Assembly (NCBI GenBank): GCA_009699915.1
Contig: WLNG01000009.1
Span: 1-14,876 of the forward strand
Direction of reading: 5' to 3'
DNA length: 14,876 nt
From: Actinomycetota bacterium
Lineage (GTDB): Bacteria > Actinomycetota > Thermoleophilia > Solirubrobacterales > Solirubrobacteraceae
The notes beneath the pieces are model-generated. The model did no database searches and was not told the DNA's origin. It saw nothing but the letters and a program-made list of their open reading frames with translations. A program made the translations under genes and the position numbers. Within the stretch, counting starts at the first letter, position 1, and each line of letters starts with the position of its first letter. Positions 1 to 8,673 of the stretch are shown piece by piece.

Positions 1-2
1 AG

Positions 3-374
3 TGGGCGTTCATGCTGTCGGTCGGCGTCTTCTCGGAGATCTCACTCACCGAGGAGCCCGACGCCTTCGTGATCCACCACCGGGTCTGCGGCTCCTGTGG
101 ACGCCAGGAGCTCGATGGCCGCTACGAGGAGCCGTGGAACTTCCTGCGCGTGATCGAGAACGTCCCGGGACTGAACTTCAGCGACCCGAACTTCACCGTC
201 TATCGCGCGCACATCCCGGTGATCCACTACGTCGTGGCGACCGAGACGGTCGGCCATCCGTGGCCGGTGATCGACTGCTCCGGCGTGCCGGGCAAGTGCT
301 GGTTCCGCATCTATAAGGATCCGGCGGACACTCCGGAGGAGTACTTCACGCGCGCCGGGCTGACGAAGGCGTAG
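3..374 (+). CDS. Conserved hypothetical protein, 3' part (5' end outside window)
   Basis: I do not recognise this protein. The reading frame is open from base 3 and reads W-A-F before the first ATG at 12, so the gene probably starts upstream of the window and only its C-terminal ~124 residues are seen. Counting from the ATG at 12, it has a C-x-x-C pair (C26, C29, in VCGSCGR), a His in IPVIHY near 72 and two further cysteines (C89 and C96, in IDCSG and GKCWF). These could bind metal or form a thiol site, but nothing proves it. It ends TAG at 372-374, only 4 bp before the SnoaL-like gene, so the two are probably co-transcribed. Codon use and GC match katG, which supports a real gene. No function is assigned. 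Confidence 0.7.
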   Translation, partial: WAFMLSVGVFSEISLTEEPDAFVIHHRVCGSCGRQELDGRYEEPWNFLRVIENVPGLNFSDPNFTVYRAHIPVIHYVVATETVGHPWPVIDCSGVPGKCWFRIYKDPADTPEEYFTRAGLTKA

Positions 375-378
375 GTCG

Positions 379-849
379 ATGTCGCGCTACGACGCTCAGG
401 CGCTCAGCGACCGGCAGGAGATCGTGGACCTGCTGGTGGACTACGCCTACGCGCTCGACACGAAGGATTGGGAGCTGCTTTCTCGATCGTTCACCGAGGA
501 TGCGGAGGCCGACTACGCGGGGCTTGGCCCGAAGCTCACCGGCGGCGCGGCGATCTGCGCGGACCTGCGCGCGATCGTCGAGCCGTTGCAGACCTGCTCC
601 CACATCGTCAGCAACCACCGGATCGCGCTCGATGGGGATGCCGCCAGCTCCACCACCCACCTGATCGCTCAGCACGTGCTCGACGGCGCCGTCGGCGGCC
701 CGATCTTCCACGTGGCGCTGGTCTACCATGATCATCTGCGGCGTACCGATCAGGGATGGCGGATCGCAGCTCGTCGGCTGGAATTGCTCTGGACCGATGG
801 GAACGCGAGCATCGCAGAGCAGGCGCGGGCGCGAGCGGCCGGGGGATGA
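379..849 (+). CDS. SnoaL-like / NTF2-fold protein
   Basis: A 156-residue protein of the SnoaL_4/NTF2-like superfamily, which are small cone-shaped alpha+beta barrels that act as cyclases, dehydratases, isomerases or non-catalytic binding proteins. Seen here: an N-terminal helix region (about residues 10-28, DRQEIVDLLVDYAYALD), then W31 and SFTEDAEADY as in the family, the SHIVSNHRI segment (74-82) with a conserved His, and a C-terminal GWRIAARRLEL strand (127-136). The likely active-site cavity residues are D21, Y22, D41 and H75, by family analogy. The ATG at 379 follows the upstream stop by 4 bp with GTAGG as a weak ribosome binding site. katG starts 44 bp downstream, so an operon is plausible. 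The substrate cannot be told from sequence. The fold call is fairly safe and any enzymatic role is open. Confidence 0.78.
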   Translation: MSRYDAQALSDRQEIVDLLVDYAYALDTKDWELLSRSFTEDAEADYAGLGPKLTGGAAICADLRAIVEPLQTCSHIVSNHRIALDGDAASSTTHLIAQHVLDGAVGGPIFHVALVYHDHLRRTDQGWRIAARRLELLWTDGNASIAEQARARAAGG

Positions 850-890
850 ACGCCCGGAGCGCGACCGAAGAGATCGAACATCAGGAGTGA

Positions 891-3080
<2,190 letters not shown>

Positions 3081-3096
3081 GTACCGGATGTCAGAT

Positions 3097-3126
3097 TCGC
3101 CGAGGCGGCAGCGACCGTCTCGGCGA
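3097..3126 (+). promoter_or_regulatory. Hairpin between katG and the next gene, touching the start codon
   Basis: TCGCCGAG at 3097-3104 and CTCGGCGA at 3119-3126 are perfectly complementary (8 bp, 14-nt loop). The last stem base is the A of the ATG at 3126. No T-run follows, so a classical intrinsic terminator is unlikely. It could limit translation of the downstream gene or stabilise the katG 3' end. That role is inference. Confidence 0.4.
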
Positions 3127-3671
3127 TGAATGACCGACACGACATCACCAAACGCGAGCCCGGCGGGCGCCTCACGATCCGCGCTGGGCGCCTGACCTTC
3201 GTGCCCGAGCGCCTGCCGCGGCGGCGAAGCCTCAACGGCCGCACACAGGAGGAGCTCGGAGGTGGCGACCTCTACGTCGCGGACCTCACCGTGATCGAGA
3301 GCGATCCCGACGGCCCGCGCGAGGTCCTCGTGCGCTTCGTCTCCGTGGGCGCAGACCCGCAGGCGGCGCGCGACCTGATCACCGGCTGGGCGATCGCCGT
3401 CGGCCACGGCCGCATGTGGTTCGAGGACGAACTGTGCGATGTCAGCGACGAGCTCCCGGTCGTCTCGAGCGCGATGGTCGACTGCCCGACGTGCGGCGAC
3501 CACTTCACCGAGTCACAGCCCGAGTTCTGGGAGATGGTCCGGCGGTCGGGGCACTTTCCGGCGCGCTGCCCGACGTGCTTCAGCACGCTCCCGCAGTGGG
3601 ACGTCGAGATGGATCAGGTCCTGTCAGGCGATGCGACGGACGCCTACGCCCAGCGCTCAGGCAGCCGATGA
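3126..3671 (+). CDS. Hypothetical zinc-ribbon protein
   Basis: A 181-residue protein I do not recognise by name. Its C-terminal part has two CPTC knuckles, at residues 120-123 (DCPTCGDHF) and 148-151 (RCPTCFSTL), 24 residues apart. This is the pattern of a zinc ribbon or treble-clef Zn site. The N-terminal ~110 residues are rich in charged beta-like segments and have no recognised motif. No signal peptide or membrane segment is seen, so it is probably cytoplasmic. The ATG at 3126 lacks a strong ribosome binding site and sits at the edge of a hairpin. No in-frame ATG lies between it and the katG stop, 45 bp upstream. The 3' end overlaps the convergent membrane-protein gene by 15 bp. Read-through from katG is possible, but a role in peroxide stress is not shown. 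Confidence 0.68.
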   Translation: MNDRHDITKREPGGRLTIRAGRLTFVPERLPRRRSLNGRTQEELGGGDLYVADLTVIESDPDGPREVLVRFVSVGADPQAARDLITGWAIAVGHGRMWFEDELCDVSDELPVVSSAMVDCPTCGDHFTESQPEFWEMVRRSGHFPARCPTCFSTLPQWDVEMDQVLSGDATDAYAQRSGSR

Positions 3672-4244
3672 GTTCTCGATGTGGTGCTCGGTCTCGAGCA
3701 CTTCGCGCTTGGCGGAGATGTAGTCCATGAGTGCGAAGAGCACGCCGCTGGCGAGGAAGACAAGGTGGATGTAGATCCGCCACTTGAGGTTTGCGGGCTC
3801 CTCACCGCTCGCCGACTCGATGAAGTCCTTGAGCAGTTCGATGCTCGAAATCGCCACGAGCGACCCGATCACCTTCATCTTCAGTCCGCCGTAATCCACC
3901 TTGCCCATCCATGTGGGCCGGTCCGGGTGGTTCTTGGCAATGTCGATCTTTGAGATGAAGTTCTCGTAGCCCGCGAAGATCACGATGATCAGCAGGTTGG
4001 CGATCAGCGAGAGGTCGATGAGACTCAGCACCGCGAGCACGACCCCCGAGGCGTTGAGCGAATCCTCCGGCGCGACGACATGCCAGAGCTCCTGCGCGAA
4101 CTTCACGAGCAGGACGCCGAGCGCGACGACCATCCCGAGATAGAACGGCGCGAGCAGCCAGCGGGCCGAGAAGACGATGTGTTCGAAGCCCTTCTCGGTC
4201 GCCTGGATGGCGCGCTTGGCCCCGTGTTGCTTCTGCTCGGTCAT
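3657..4244 (-). CDS. UPF0114 / YqhA-type membrane protein
   Basis: An integral inner-membrane protein of the UPF0114 (YqhA) family, whose biochemical role is unknown. The start is placed at the ATG at 4244 (MTEQKQHG; 195 residues). A further in-frame ATG 27 bp upstream (4271) would add nine residues unlike the family. Family signatures seen are FEHIVFSARWLLAPFYLG (residues 20-37) and GYENFISKI (92-100). Four hydrophobic segments lie at about 28-50, 67-92, 122-141 and 157-176. Length and layout agree with family members, which are usually 160-200 residues. The gene is downstream of the ABM-like gene on the same strand but a strong hairpin separates them. Its 3' end overlaps the convergent zinc-ribbon gene by 15 bp. 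Confidence 0.85.
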   Translation of the reverse strand: MTEQKQHGAKRAIQATEKGFEHIVFSARWLLAPFYLGMVVALGVLLVKFAQELWHVVAPEDSLNASGVVLAVLSLIDLSLIANLLIIVIFAGYENFISKIDIAKNHPDRPTWMGKVDYGGLKMKVIGSLVAISSIELLKDFIESASGEEPANLKWRIYIHLVFLASGVLFALMDYISAKREVLETEHHIENSSAA

Positions 4245-4277
4245 CCCCGGTGAGGCTACCCCGAGCGCCAAACGGAA

Positions 4278-4315
4278 CCGGCGTTCAGCGGCCGAGAGCG
4301 GCCACTGAACGCCGG
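4278..4315 (-). terminator. Strong stem-loop after the ABM-like gene
   Basis: CCGGCGTTCAG (4278-4288) pairs perfectly with CTGAACGCCGG (4305-4315), 11 bp. Inside it, after one C/A mismatch, GGCC (4290-4293) pairs with GGCC (4300-4303) around a GAGAGC loop. It sits 15 bp past the stop of the ABM-like gene on the minus strand and is followed there by TTCCGTTT, a poor U-tract. A terminator or 3'-end stabiliser is the likely role. Confidence 0.6.
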
Positions 4316-4329
4316 GCTAAGTCGCCCAC

Positions 4330-4635
4330 TCAGGCGATCGCGCCCTCCCAGAAGAGCGCGGACGCCGAGGTGTTGTACTTGCGCTTGATCAGGTGCGCGA
4401 TGTGCGTCGCGACCCACTCGGCGGCCGCGGCGATCGCCTCCTCGGCCTCACCGTGGGTGTCCCATGCGCTGATTGACATGATCTCGGTCGGCGAGACCTC
4501 CAGCAGTGAGTAGGCCTTGAACCCCGGCATGGACTGGAAAATCTCCAGCATCCCGTCGGGCTGGAGGGCCGTCTGGGAGACCTCCTGGGGCGTACCGCTC
4601 AGGACGTCGTAGATCGCGACTCGCAGGTGATTCAT
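4330..4635 (-). CDS. Small dimeric alpha/beta-barrel protein (ABM-like)
   Basis: A 101-residue soluble protein resembling the antibiotic biosynthesis monooxygenase (ABM) / dimeric alpha-beta barrel superfamily. These are ferredoxin-like folds that often act as small cofactor-free oxygenases, haem-related enzymes or stress proteins. Seen here: a first strand MNHLRVAIYDVLSG, a helix ending in IFQSMPGFKAYSLLEV (the 'PGF' turn between helix and second strand is typical), the strand EIMSISAWDTHGEAEEA, and a C-terminal helix. No catalytic residue can be named. On the mRNA, AGAGAGG lies 7-13 bases before the ATG, inside one arm of a perfect hairpin. The secreted-protein gene ends 63 bp upstream on the same strand, and a terminator-like stem-loop follows. 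The fold is likely and the activity unknown. Confidence 0.7.
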   Translation of the reverse strand: MNHLRVAIYDVLSGTPQEVSQTALQPDGMLEIFQSMPGFKAYSLLEVSPTEIMSISAWDTHGEAEEAIAAAAEWVATHIAHLIKRKYNTSASALFWEGAIA

Positions 4636-4670
4636 GTGGCCCCTCTCTTGGGGTGGTGGTGAGGGGCCAC
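4636..4670 (-). promoter_or_regulatory. Perfect hairpin containing the ribosome binding site of the ABM-like gene
   Basis: GTGGCCCCTC (4636-4645) and GAGGGGCCAC (4661-4670) form a perfect 10-bp stem with a 15-nt loop. Read on the minus strand, the second arm lies directly against the start codon at 4635 and contains the purine-rich GAGGGG that would act as the Shine-Dalgarno. Folding would hide it. The 3' end of the upstream secreted-protein gene is 28 bp away, so the structure could alternatively serve as its terminator, although no T-run follows. Confidence 0.5.
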
Positions 4671-4677
4671 CCTATCC

Positions 4678-4698
4678 GGGGCGCGGGGCGCGGGGCGC
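4678..4698. repeat. Three perfect tandem copies of GGGGCGC
   Basis: The heptamer GGGGCGC occurs three times head to tail, directly adjoining the stop codon of the secreted-protein gene. It is a simple low-complexity repeat, possibly polymorphic by slippage. No function is evident. Confidence 0.8.
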
Positions 4699-6027
4699 CT
4701 ACCGCGCGGCGTAGGTGACGGTCATCGGGTCGCGCAGCGCGTTCACGATCTTCTGTGAGGAGCGCGGGCCCGGGCTGGTGTAGTGGACACCGGTGACCGG
4801 CGTGGTTCCCGGGCCACCGGGGTTGTAGAGCGGCTGGTAGCCGTTGCCGGTGGCGGGGATCACGACCGTGCGCACGCGCTCGGCGGCCTTGATCGAGCCG
4901 CTCAGCACGATGTCGATCTGGTTGTCGTGGTCCTCGCGGTAGCAGGCGTCGTACGAGGCCTGCTTGATGCCGACGTCGGCCAGGCCGAGGACCCGCAGCG
5001 GATGCCCGTCGATGCGGTAGGTCTTCCCTGGCGTGATCAGCCGCACGAGCTTGCCGCTGCGTGAGCGGGCGACGACCTGGAAGAACTTCCGATAGTCGGT
5101 CGGGTAGAGCGAGCGGATCCCGTCCGGTGAGAATCCGCCGGTCGTGAGCACGCGCAGGCGGAACTTCGCCGCCTTGCCATACAGATCAACGCCGTCATTG
5201 CGCAGGTCGCCGCCGAAGAGCGCCGGGATCTTCTCGCCCGCGGTCGACATCCTGGAGATCTTGCCGCCCGTCAGCCTCGGGCCCGTCCACGTGGTCGGGT
5301 CGCTGGAAGGAACGTCGTACGGGGAGGTCGTCTTCGTCGCGCTCATGCCGACCGCGCTGACCTTCCTCGCGCGCGGGCCGATCAGCTTCATCGGTGTCGC
5401 GTCGCGCACGACCTCGACCTTCGTCACGGAGAGGCCGCCCTCGCTGGAAGGGAACGGGGTGCCGAAGGCGCCGATCAGGACGACCGTCGAGCGCTCGTTG
5501 TACTCCATGTTCGGCATGATCGATGTCGCCTGCGGGGTGACGATCGATCCGTCGCTCAGCGTCACGCGGAAGTCCGTCGGATCGACGGTGCTCGGCAGCA
5601 CCGGCCACGAGAACTCAACCGGCATTCCGGAGCCGTTCGTCACCGCCACGCCGTAGCTGAAGAAGATCTGCCGCGGGCTGGCCGCCGACGTGTAGGCGCG
5701 CTGCGACGGGGTTGGCGTTGACGCGCACGTCAGTCCCACGTTCCACGCGCCGGAGACCGCCTGGACGGCGGCCTGCGCGATCAGCGGGTCTGCAGAGTCG
5801 GCGTTGGGGACGCCGAGGATGTTCGTGAATCCCAGGCCGGCGGCGAGCATCTTCGGCTTTGCATCCCAGTAATCAGCGTTGACGAGGACGTCCTTCGTCA
5901 GCGCCGCATAGCCCGGGTTCGGCGCCTGCTGCGCCCGGGCCGGCCCTGCCAGCAGCGCGGCGGCTGCCACGAGCGACAGGGCAAGAAGCGCAGTGCGTCC
6001 TCGCTGAACCGCAGCACTCGACTGCAT
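4699..6027 (-). CDS. Secreted protein of unknown function
   Basis: A 442-residue exported protein with no family I recognise. The start is placed at the ATG at 6027 because it begins a good Sec signal peptide: a short positive N-region (VQRGR), hydrophobic core ALLALSLVAAAALLAG, and likely cleavage after PARAQQA near residue 35. An ATG farther upstream (6105) would add 26 Arg/Ser-rich residues and spoil the signal. GAGGT (6035-6039) precedes the chosen ATG. The mature part is rich in beta-like segments, Thr, Ser, Gly and Pro, and has two cysteines near its centre and end that could form disulfides. Near the C-terminus is a Tyr/Pro/Gly-rich stretch (NPGGPGTTPVTGVHYTSPGP). No catalytic motif, sortase signal or lipobox is seen. 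It is probably an envelope or extracellular protein. Confidence 0.75.
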   Translation of the reverse strand: MQSSAAVQRGRTALLALSLVAAAALLAGPARAQQAPNPGYAALTKDVLVNADYWDAKPKMLAAGLGFTNILGVPNADSADPLIAQAAVQAVSGAWNVGLTCASTPTPSQRAYTSAASPRQIFFSYGVAVTNGSGMPVEFSWPVLPSTVDPTDFRVTLSDGSIVTPQATSIMPNMEYNERSTVVLIGAFGTPFPSSEGGLSVTKVEVVRDATPMKLIGPRARKVSAVGMSATKTTSPYDVPSSDPTTWTGPRLTGGKISRMSTAGEKIPALFGGDLRNDGVDLYGKAAKFRLRVLTTGGFSPDGIRSLYPTDYRKFFQVVARSRSGKLVRLITPGKTYRIDGHPLRVLGLADVGIKQASYDACYREDHDNQIDIVLSGSIKAAERVRTVVIPATGNGYQPLYNPGGPGTTPVTGVHYTSPGPRSSQKIVNALRDPMTVTYAAR

Positions 6028-6187
6028 CACTGATACCTCGCTTTTCCGACGGCTGGCGACGCAACTCCTGTGACTTCGATGAGGGGCGGATGGTACTGCC
6101 GTCAAAGCGCAGGGCTCATGCCCACGCAGAGCCGCGCCCCGCCCACGCCCCGTATCGACTACGGTTACGCACCTCGAGAGACTTCAC

Positions 6188-6285
6188 ACACGCATCGCCA
6201 CCATCTGCACCCTCGCGGGCCTCGCCCTCGCAGCCCTCGCGGGCGCCGCGCATGCCGCCCCCGTTCAGGTCACCACCGAATGCGC
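6188..6285 (+). pseudogene. Remnant of a secreted-protein gene: signal peptide only, no start codon
   Basis: Reading from 6191 gives RIATICTLAGLALAALAGAA, then HAAPVQVTTECA. This is a classic signal peptide with hydrophobic core, A-x-A-like cleavage site (AHA/A) and the beginning of a mature protein. GAGAG at 6176-6180 is placed as a ribosome binding site, but the codon at the expected start (6188-6190) is ACA, and no ATG, GTG or TTG lies nearby in frame. The frame passes into sequence that is clearly antisense coding for the DUF262 gene at about 6275-6290 and stops at 6323. What is seen is therefore the 5' end of a host gene that lost both its start codon and the rest of its body, most simply when the neighbouring element arrived or rearranged. 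Confidence 0.55.
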
Positions 6286-6594
6286 GGCGTCGAGGAGGAT
6301 CTGCAGCGTTGTCATGCGCTGCTGACCGTCGATAACCGCATGCCGCGTCACATCGCCAGCGTGTGCGGAGATCTCCTTCAGGACGACCGCTCCAAGAAAG
6401 TGACCGGAGACGCCGTCGAGTGCGTCGCCGTCCGCATCGGATGCGAGCAGTCGCAGAGCAACGCGACGAACGTCACTCCAAAGTGGTGCCCATTGGTCTT
6501 CTTCGTTCCACACGTAGGGGCGCTGGAACGAAGGAATCTCGTACTGGACCTTCCCGTCAAAGAGGTCTCGCGGAGTGAGAGCGTCAGCCTTCAT
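6265..6594 (-). pseudogene. Truncated DUF262 / GmrSD-type restriction protein (N-terminal fragment)
   Basis: A 109-codon fragment matching the start of DUF262 proteins. These are ParB/Srx-fold, nucleotide-binding, DNase-associated proteins, including GmrS of the type IV restriction enzyme GmrSD. Conserved parts seen are YEIPSFQRPYVWNEEDQW (residues 18-35), DVRRVA, HFLGAVVL (65-72), and the nucleotide-binding motif VIDGQQRMTTLQILLDAA (88-104, key residues D89, G90, Q91, Q92, R93). Family members run on for several hundred residues, but here the frame ends with HSVVT and TGA at 6265, and those last codons are antisense to the signal-peptide remnant. The gene is therefore cut at about 6275-6290 and very likely inactive. 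It lies 81 bp downstream of the GIY-YIG-RAMA gene on the same strand and may once have been co-transcribed with it. Confidence 0.85.
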
Positions 6595-6675
6595 GGACGC
6601 AGTGTGACTCAGAAGGCCCGTATTACAAAGAGTGACCCGATGGCGTCACGGCTTGCTTGGAAGAAGCCCCGGCTC

Positions 6676-7860
6676 TTACGGGCGAGAGTCGCGCTCGAGC
6701 TGATCGCGGAGCGCCTTCAACGCCACTGGAGCTCCGTCGCGCCTCACGCGCCAATAGGTCCATCCGTTTGCCGTTTTCCAGGGGCCGCACGCGACCGCGG
6801 CGGCCGAGATTGACCGATAGCGCGTGCCATTGGTTTCCAGCTGACCGTCTGCGGTTACCACGGCGCCTGAGCTCACGCCTGACGGATGACCCTCAAGCTC
6901 TTCGCCAGCGACCAGTAGCCCGGCGTCTAGGAGGCCACGGAGCGTGACGCTCGATCGCGGGGGACTGCCGCGCTTCGTACGTCTTCCCGCCGGTCGCAGT
7001 GTCGCTGTCGGCGGGGCCAGCGTTGCAGGCGTGACGGCGCGCTGGTCGTCTGCGCGCAGGCGCTGCCGCAGCCGATCGAGTGACACGAAGCTCCCGTCGC
7101 CGGATGGCGCACCCCAGAAGGTCCAGCCGTTCGCGGTCTCGTTGGGGCCTGCGGTGGTCGCCGCGGCTGAGACAGATGGGTAACGGGCGCCGTCAAGCAG
7201 CAGACTCCCGTCTTCGAGCACCTCGGCCGTCTTTGAGATCCCTTGAGGCAGAGCGCTGAGTCGGGTGCCGGGCTTTAGAAGTCCGGCCTCGAGAAGGTCG
7301 CGAATTCCTTCGCCGTAGCGCGTCGGCGTTCGTCGGCCTCGCGGCTCGGGCTTCTGGTCCGCTGTGTCCGGCGGAGCCCCGACAGCGCGGAGTGCAGCCA
7401 TAATCGGCTCGATGTAGCCCTCGAGCACCCCGCGCTCGCGCGCATCTATTGAGTCGTCGCCGGGCCGGTTGCCGTTCATCAGCTCGGCCGCGACAGCGTT
7501 GTTGAGAACGTCGTAGAGCCTCCCCTCGAGCCAGCCGATGTCCGCAGACGTGAATGCGTCGCTCGCCGAAGCGATGAGGAGTGCCCGGTTCCACCACTGC
7601 TTCTGCTTGACATGCGCCTGCAGCCGGGCGAACAGCGTGCCCTTCCCGACCTCGCCGACGTACGCCCGGAAGTGGTCGGGGTCCGCGGCCGGCCCTAGCA
7701 GGAAGTACACGCCGAGCGTGCGCCATTCGGCTCCGAGTACGCCGATCGCCTCGCGGCCGACAAGCACCATTCTCAGCCCGGAGTGCTTGACGTCGAGGTC
7801 GACCGGGTCGGCGGCTGAGCGGCCGACGTAGAGGGTCACGGGCTGAACGGCGCTACTCAT
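6676..7860 (-). CDS. GIY-YIG nuclease with two C-terminal RAMA domains
   Basis: A 394-residue predicted DNA endonuclease with a modified-DNA reader. The N-terminal ~160 residues match GIY-YIG proteins of the DUF4357-associated type: G50-V51-Y52 (GIY), Y67-V68-G69 (YIG), R79 in the catalytic helix, QWWNRALLIAS (88-98), E112 in GWLEGRL as the probable metal-binding glutamate, then LMNGNRPGDDSI. After a polar linker come two related repeats, about 186-268 and 307-389. Each has LLxAGLL, a beta region ending in RY-x-S-[VI]-S-AAA, and NGWT[FY]W (244-249 and 365-370), the hallmark of RAMA (restriction enzyme adenine methylase-associated) domains, which are proposed to bind modified DNA. The family-like N-terminus supports the ATG at 7860, though its ribosome site is weak. 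The gene is divergent from the methylase-helicase cassette, consistent with a nuclease or sensor partner. Confidence 0.85.
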   Translation of the reverse strand: MSSAVQPVTLYVGRSAADPVDLDVKHSGLRMVLVGREAIGVLGAEWRTLGVYFLLGPAADPDHFRAYVGEVGKGTLFARLQAHVKQKQWWNRALLIASASDAFTSADIGWLEGRLYDVLNNAVAAELMNGNRPGDDSIDARERGVLEGYIEPIMAALRAVGAPPDTADQKPEPRGRRTPTRYGEGIRDLLEAGLLKPGTRLSALPQGISKTAEVLEDGSLLLDGARYPSVSAAATTAGPNETANGWTFWGAPSGDGSFVSLDRLRQRLRADDQRAVTPATLAPPTATLRPAGRRTKRGSPPRSSVTLRGLLDAGLLVAGEELEGHPSGVSSGAVVTADGQLETNGTRYRSISAAAVACGPWKTANGWTYWRVRRDGAPVALKALRDQLERDSRP

Positions 7861-7979
7861 GCTGGCTACGGTCTCACATCAAGCGGGCATCACGAAGCGT
7901 GGAATTCGGGGATCGTCTCCTAGGCCGCGGTCCGCTCTCGCCGGTAGGTTGCCCACCAGCCTCAGAGGTTGCCGGTTCA

Positions 7980-7995
7980 GACACGAGCCCGTGTC
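7980..7995 (+). promoter_or_regulatory. Short perfect hairpin in the divergent intergenic region
   Basis: GACACG-AGCC-CGTGTC is a 6-bp inverted repeat lying 36 bp before the preferred start of the first methylase gene, in the 171-bp region between the divergent GIY-YIG-RAMA and methylase genes. It could be an operator half-site pair or a leader hairpin. I see no convincing sigma-70 -35/-10 pair around it. Confidence 0.3.
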
Positions 7996-8031
7996 AGGAC
8001 TGCCCTGTGGGGACGACTTTCCCTGAAGCCG

Positions 8032-8673
8032 ATGCGCAACCCGCCTGATACGCCACTCACGCGATCGAAGCAACGGATCGCAGATCACGGCGAGGTGTTC
8101 ACGCCGCCCTGGATGGTCGAGGCAATGCTCGACCTCGTGAAGGCCGAGAGTGAGCGCATCGACGCCAGGGTCCTTGAGCCGGCCTGCGGAAGCGGAAACT
8201 TCCTTGTCGAGGTCCTTCAGCGCAAGCTGGCGACCGTCGAGCAGCGGTTCAGCACATCCGACTTCGAGAAGCGTCAGTACGCGCTGTTCGGGCTCATGTG
8301 CATCTACGGCATTGAGCTGCTCGAAGACAACATCGCCGAGTGCCGACAGAACCTCGTCGAGGTCCTCGGCGCCTACCTCGGCACAGACGAGAACGACGAC
8401 GTCTGGAAGGCCGCCTTGTACGTGTTGTCGGCCAACATCGTCCACGGGGACGCGCTGGCAATGGTGACGAATATCGGTGAGCCGATTGTCTTCGCTGAGT
8501 GGGGATATCTCGGGAAGGGCCGTTTCCAGCGGCGCGACTTCCGGTATGACACACTCACACAGATGTCATCGTTCGGTGAAGACACGCTGTTTGGTGACCT
8601 CGGGAAACACGAGATCTTCACGCCGATCAAGAGTCACCCGCCGCTGACGATCAAGGACTTGGCTCATGGCTGA
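8032..8673 (+). CDS. DNA methyltransferase subunit A: SAM-binding half, no NPPY
   Basis: A 213-residue protein with the front half of an N6-adenine DNA methyltransferase of the gamma type found in type I, type IIG and Eco57I-like systems. Seen: GEVFTPPWMVEAML (20-33), the usual lead-in; SAM-binding motif I VLEPACGSGNFL (47-58); motif II region YGIELLEDN (92-100, acidic E95); and a motif III-like NIVHGDAL (135-142, D140). The catalytic motif IV (NPPY) and a target-recognition domain are absent. The chain ends after an aromatic-rich tail (EWGYLGKG, RFQRRDFRYDTL). The start is placed at the ATG at 8032. A TTG at 7969 would add 21 residues unlike the family. The ribosome site is poor in both cases. 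The stop overlaps the next start by 8 bp, so translation is probably coupled and the two chains probably work together. Confidence 0.82.
   Translation: MRNPPDTPLTRSKQRIADHGEVFTPPWMVEAMLDLVKAESERIDARVLEPACGSGNFLVEVLQRKLATVEQRFSTSDFEKRQYALFGLMCIYGIELLEDNIAECRQNLVEVLGAYLGTDENDDVWKAALYVLSANIVHGDALAMVTNIGEPIVFAEWGYLGKGRFQRRDFRYDTLTQMSSFGEDTLFGDLGKHEIFTPIKSHPPLTIKDLAHG

Noticed and set aside
5144..5656. A 170-codon plus-strand frame opposite the secreted-protein gene
   Set aside because: No domain. The minus-strand frame has a signal peptide and runs the full length.
6077..6105. A sigma-70-like promoter for the secreted-protein gene (TTGACG, 17 bp, TCATCG on the minus strand)
   Set aside because: The -35 is good but the -10 is far from TATAAT. 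In GC-rich DNA this is too weak to annotate.
6070..6813. A 247-codon plus-strand frame over the junction, DUF262 fragment and RAMA end
   Set aside because: It crosses three unrelated segments, including antisense of DUF262 and the RAMA region, and has no domain of its own.
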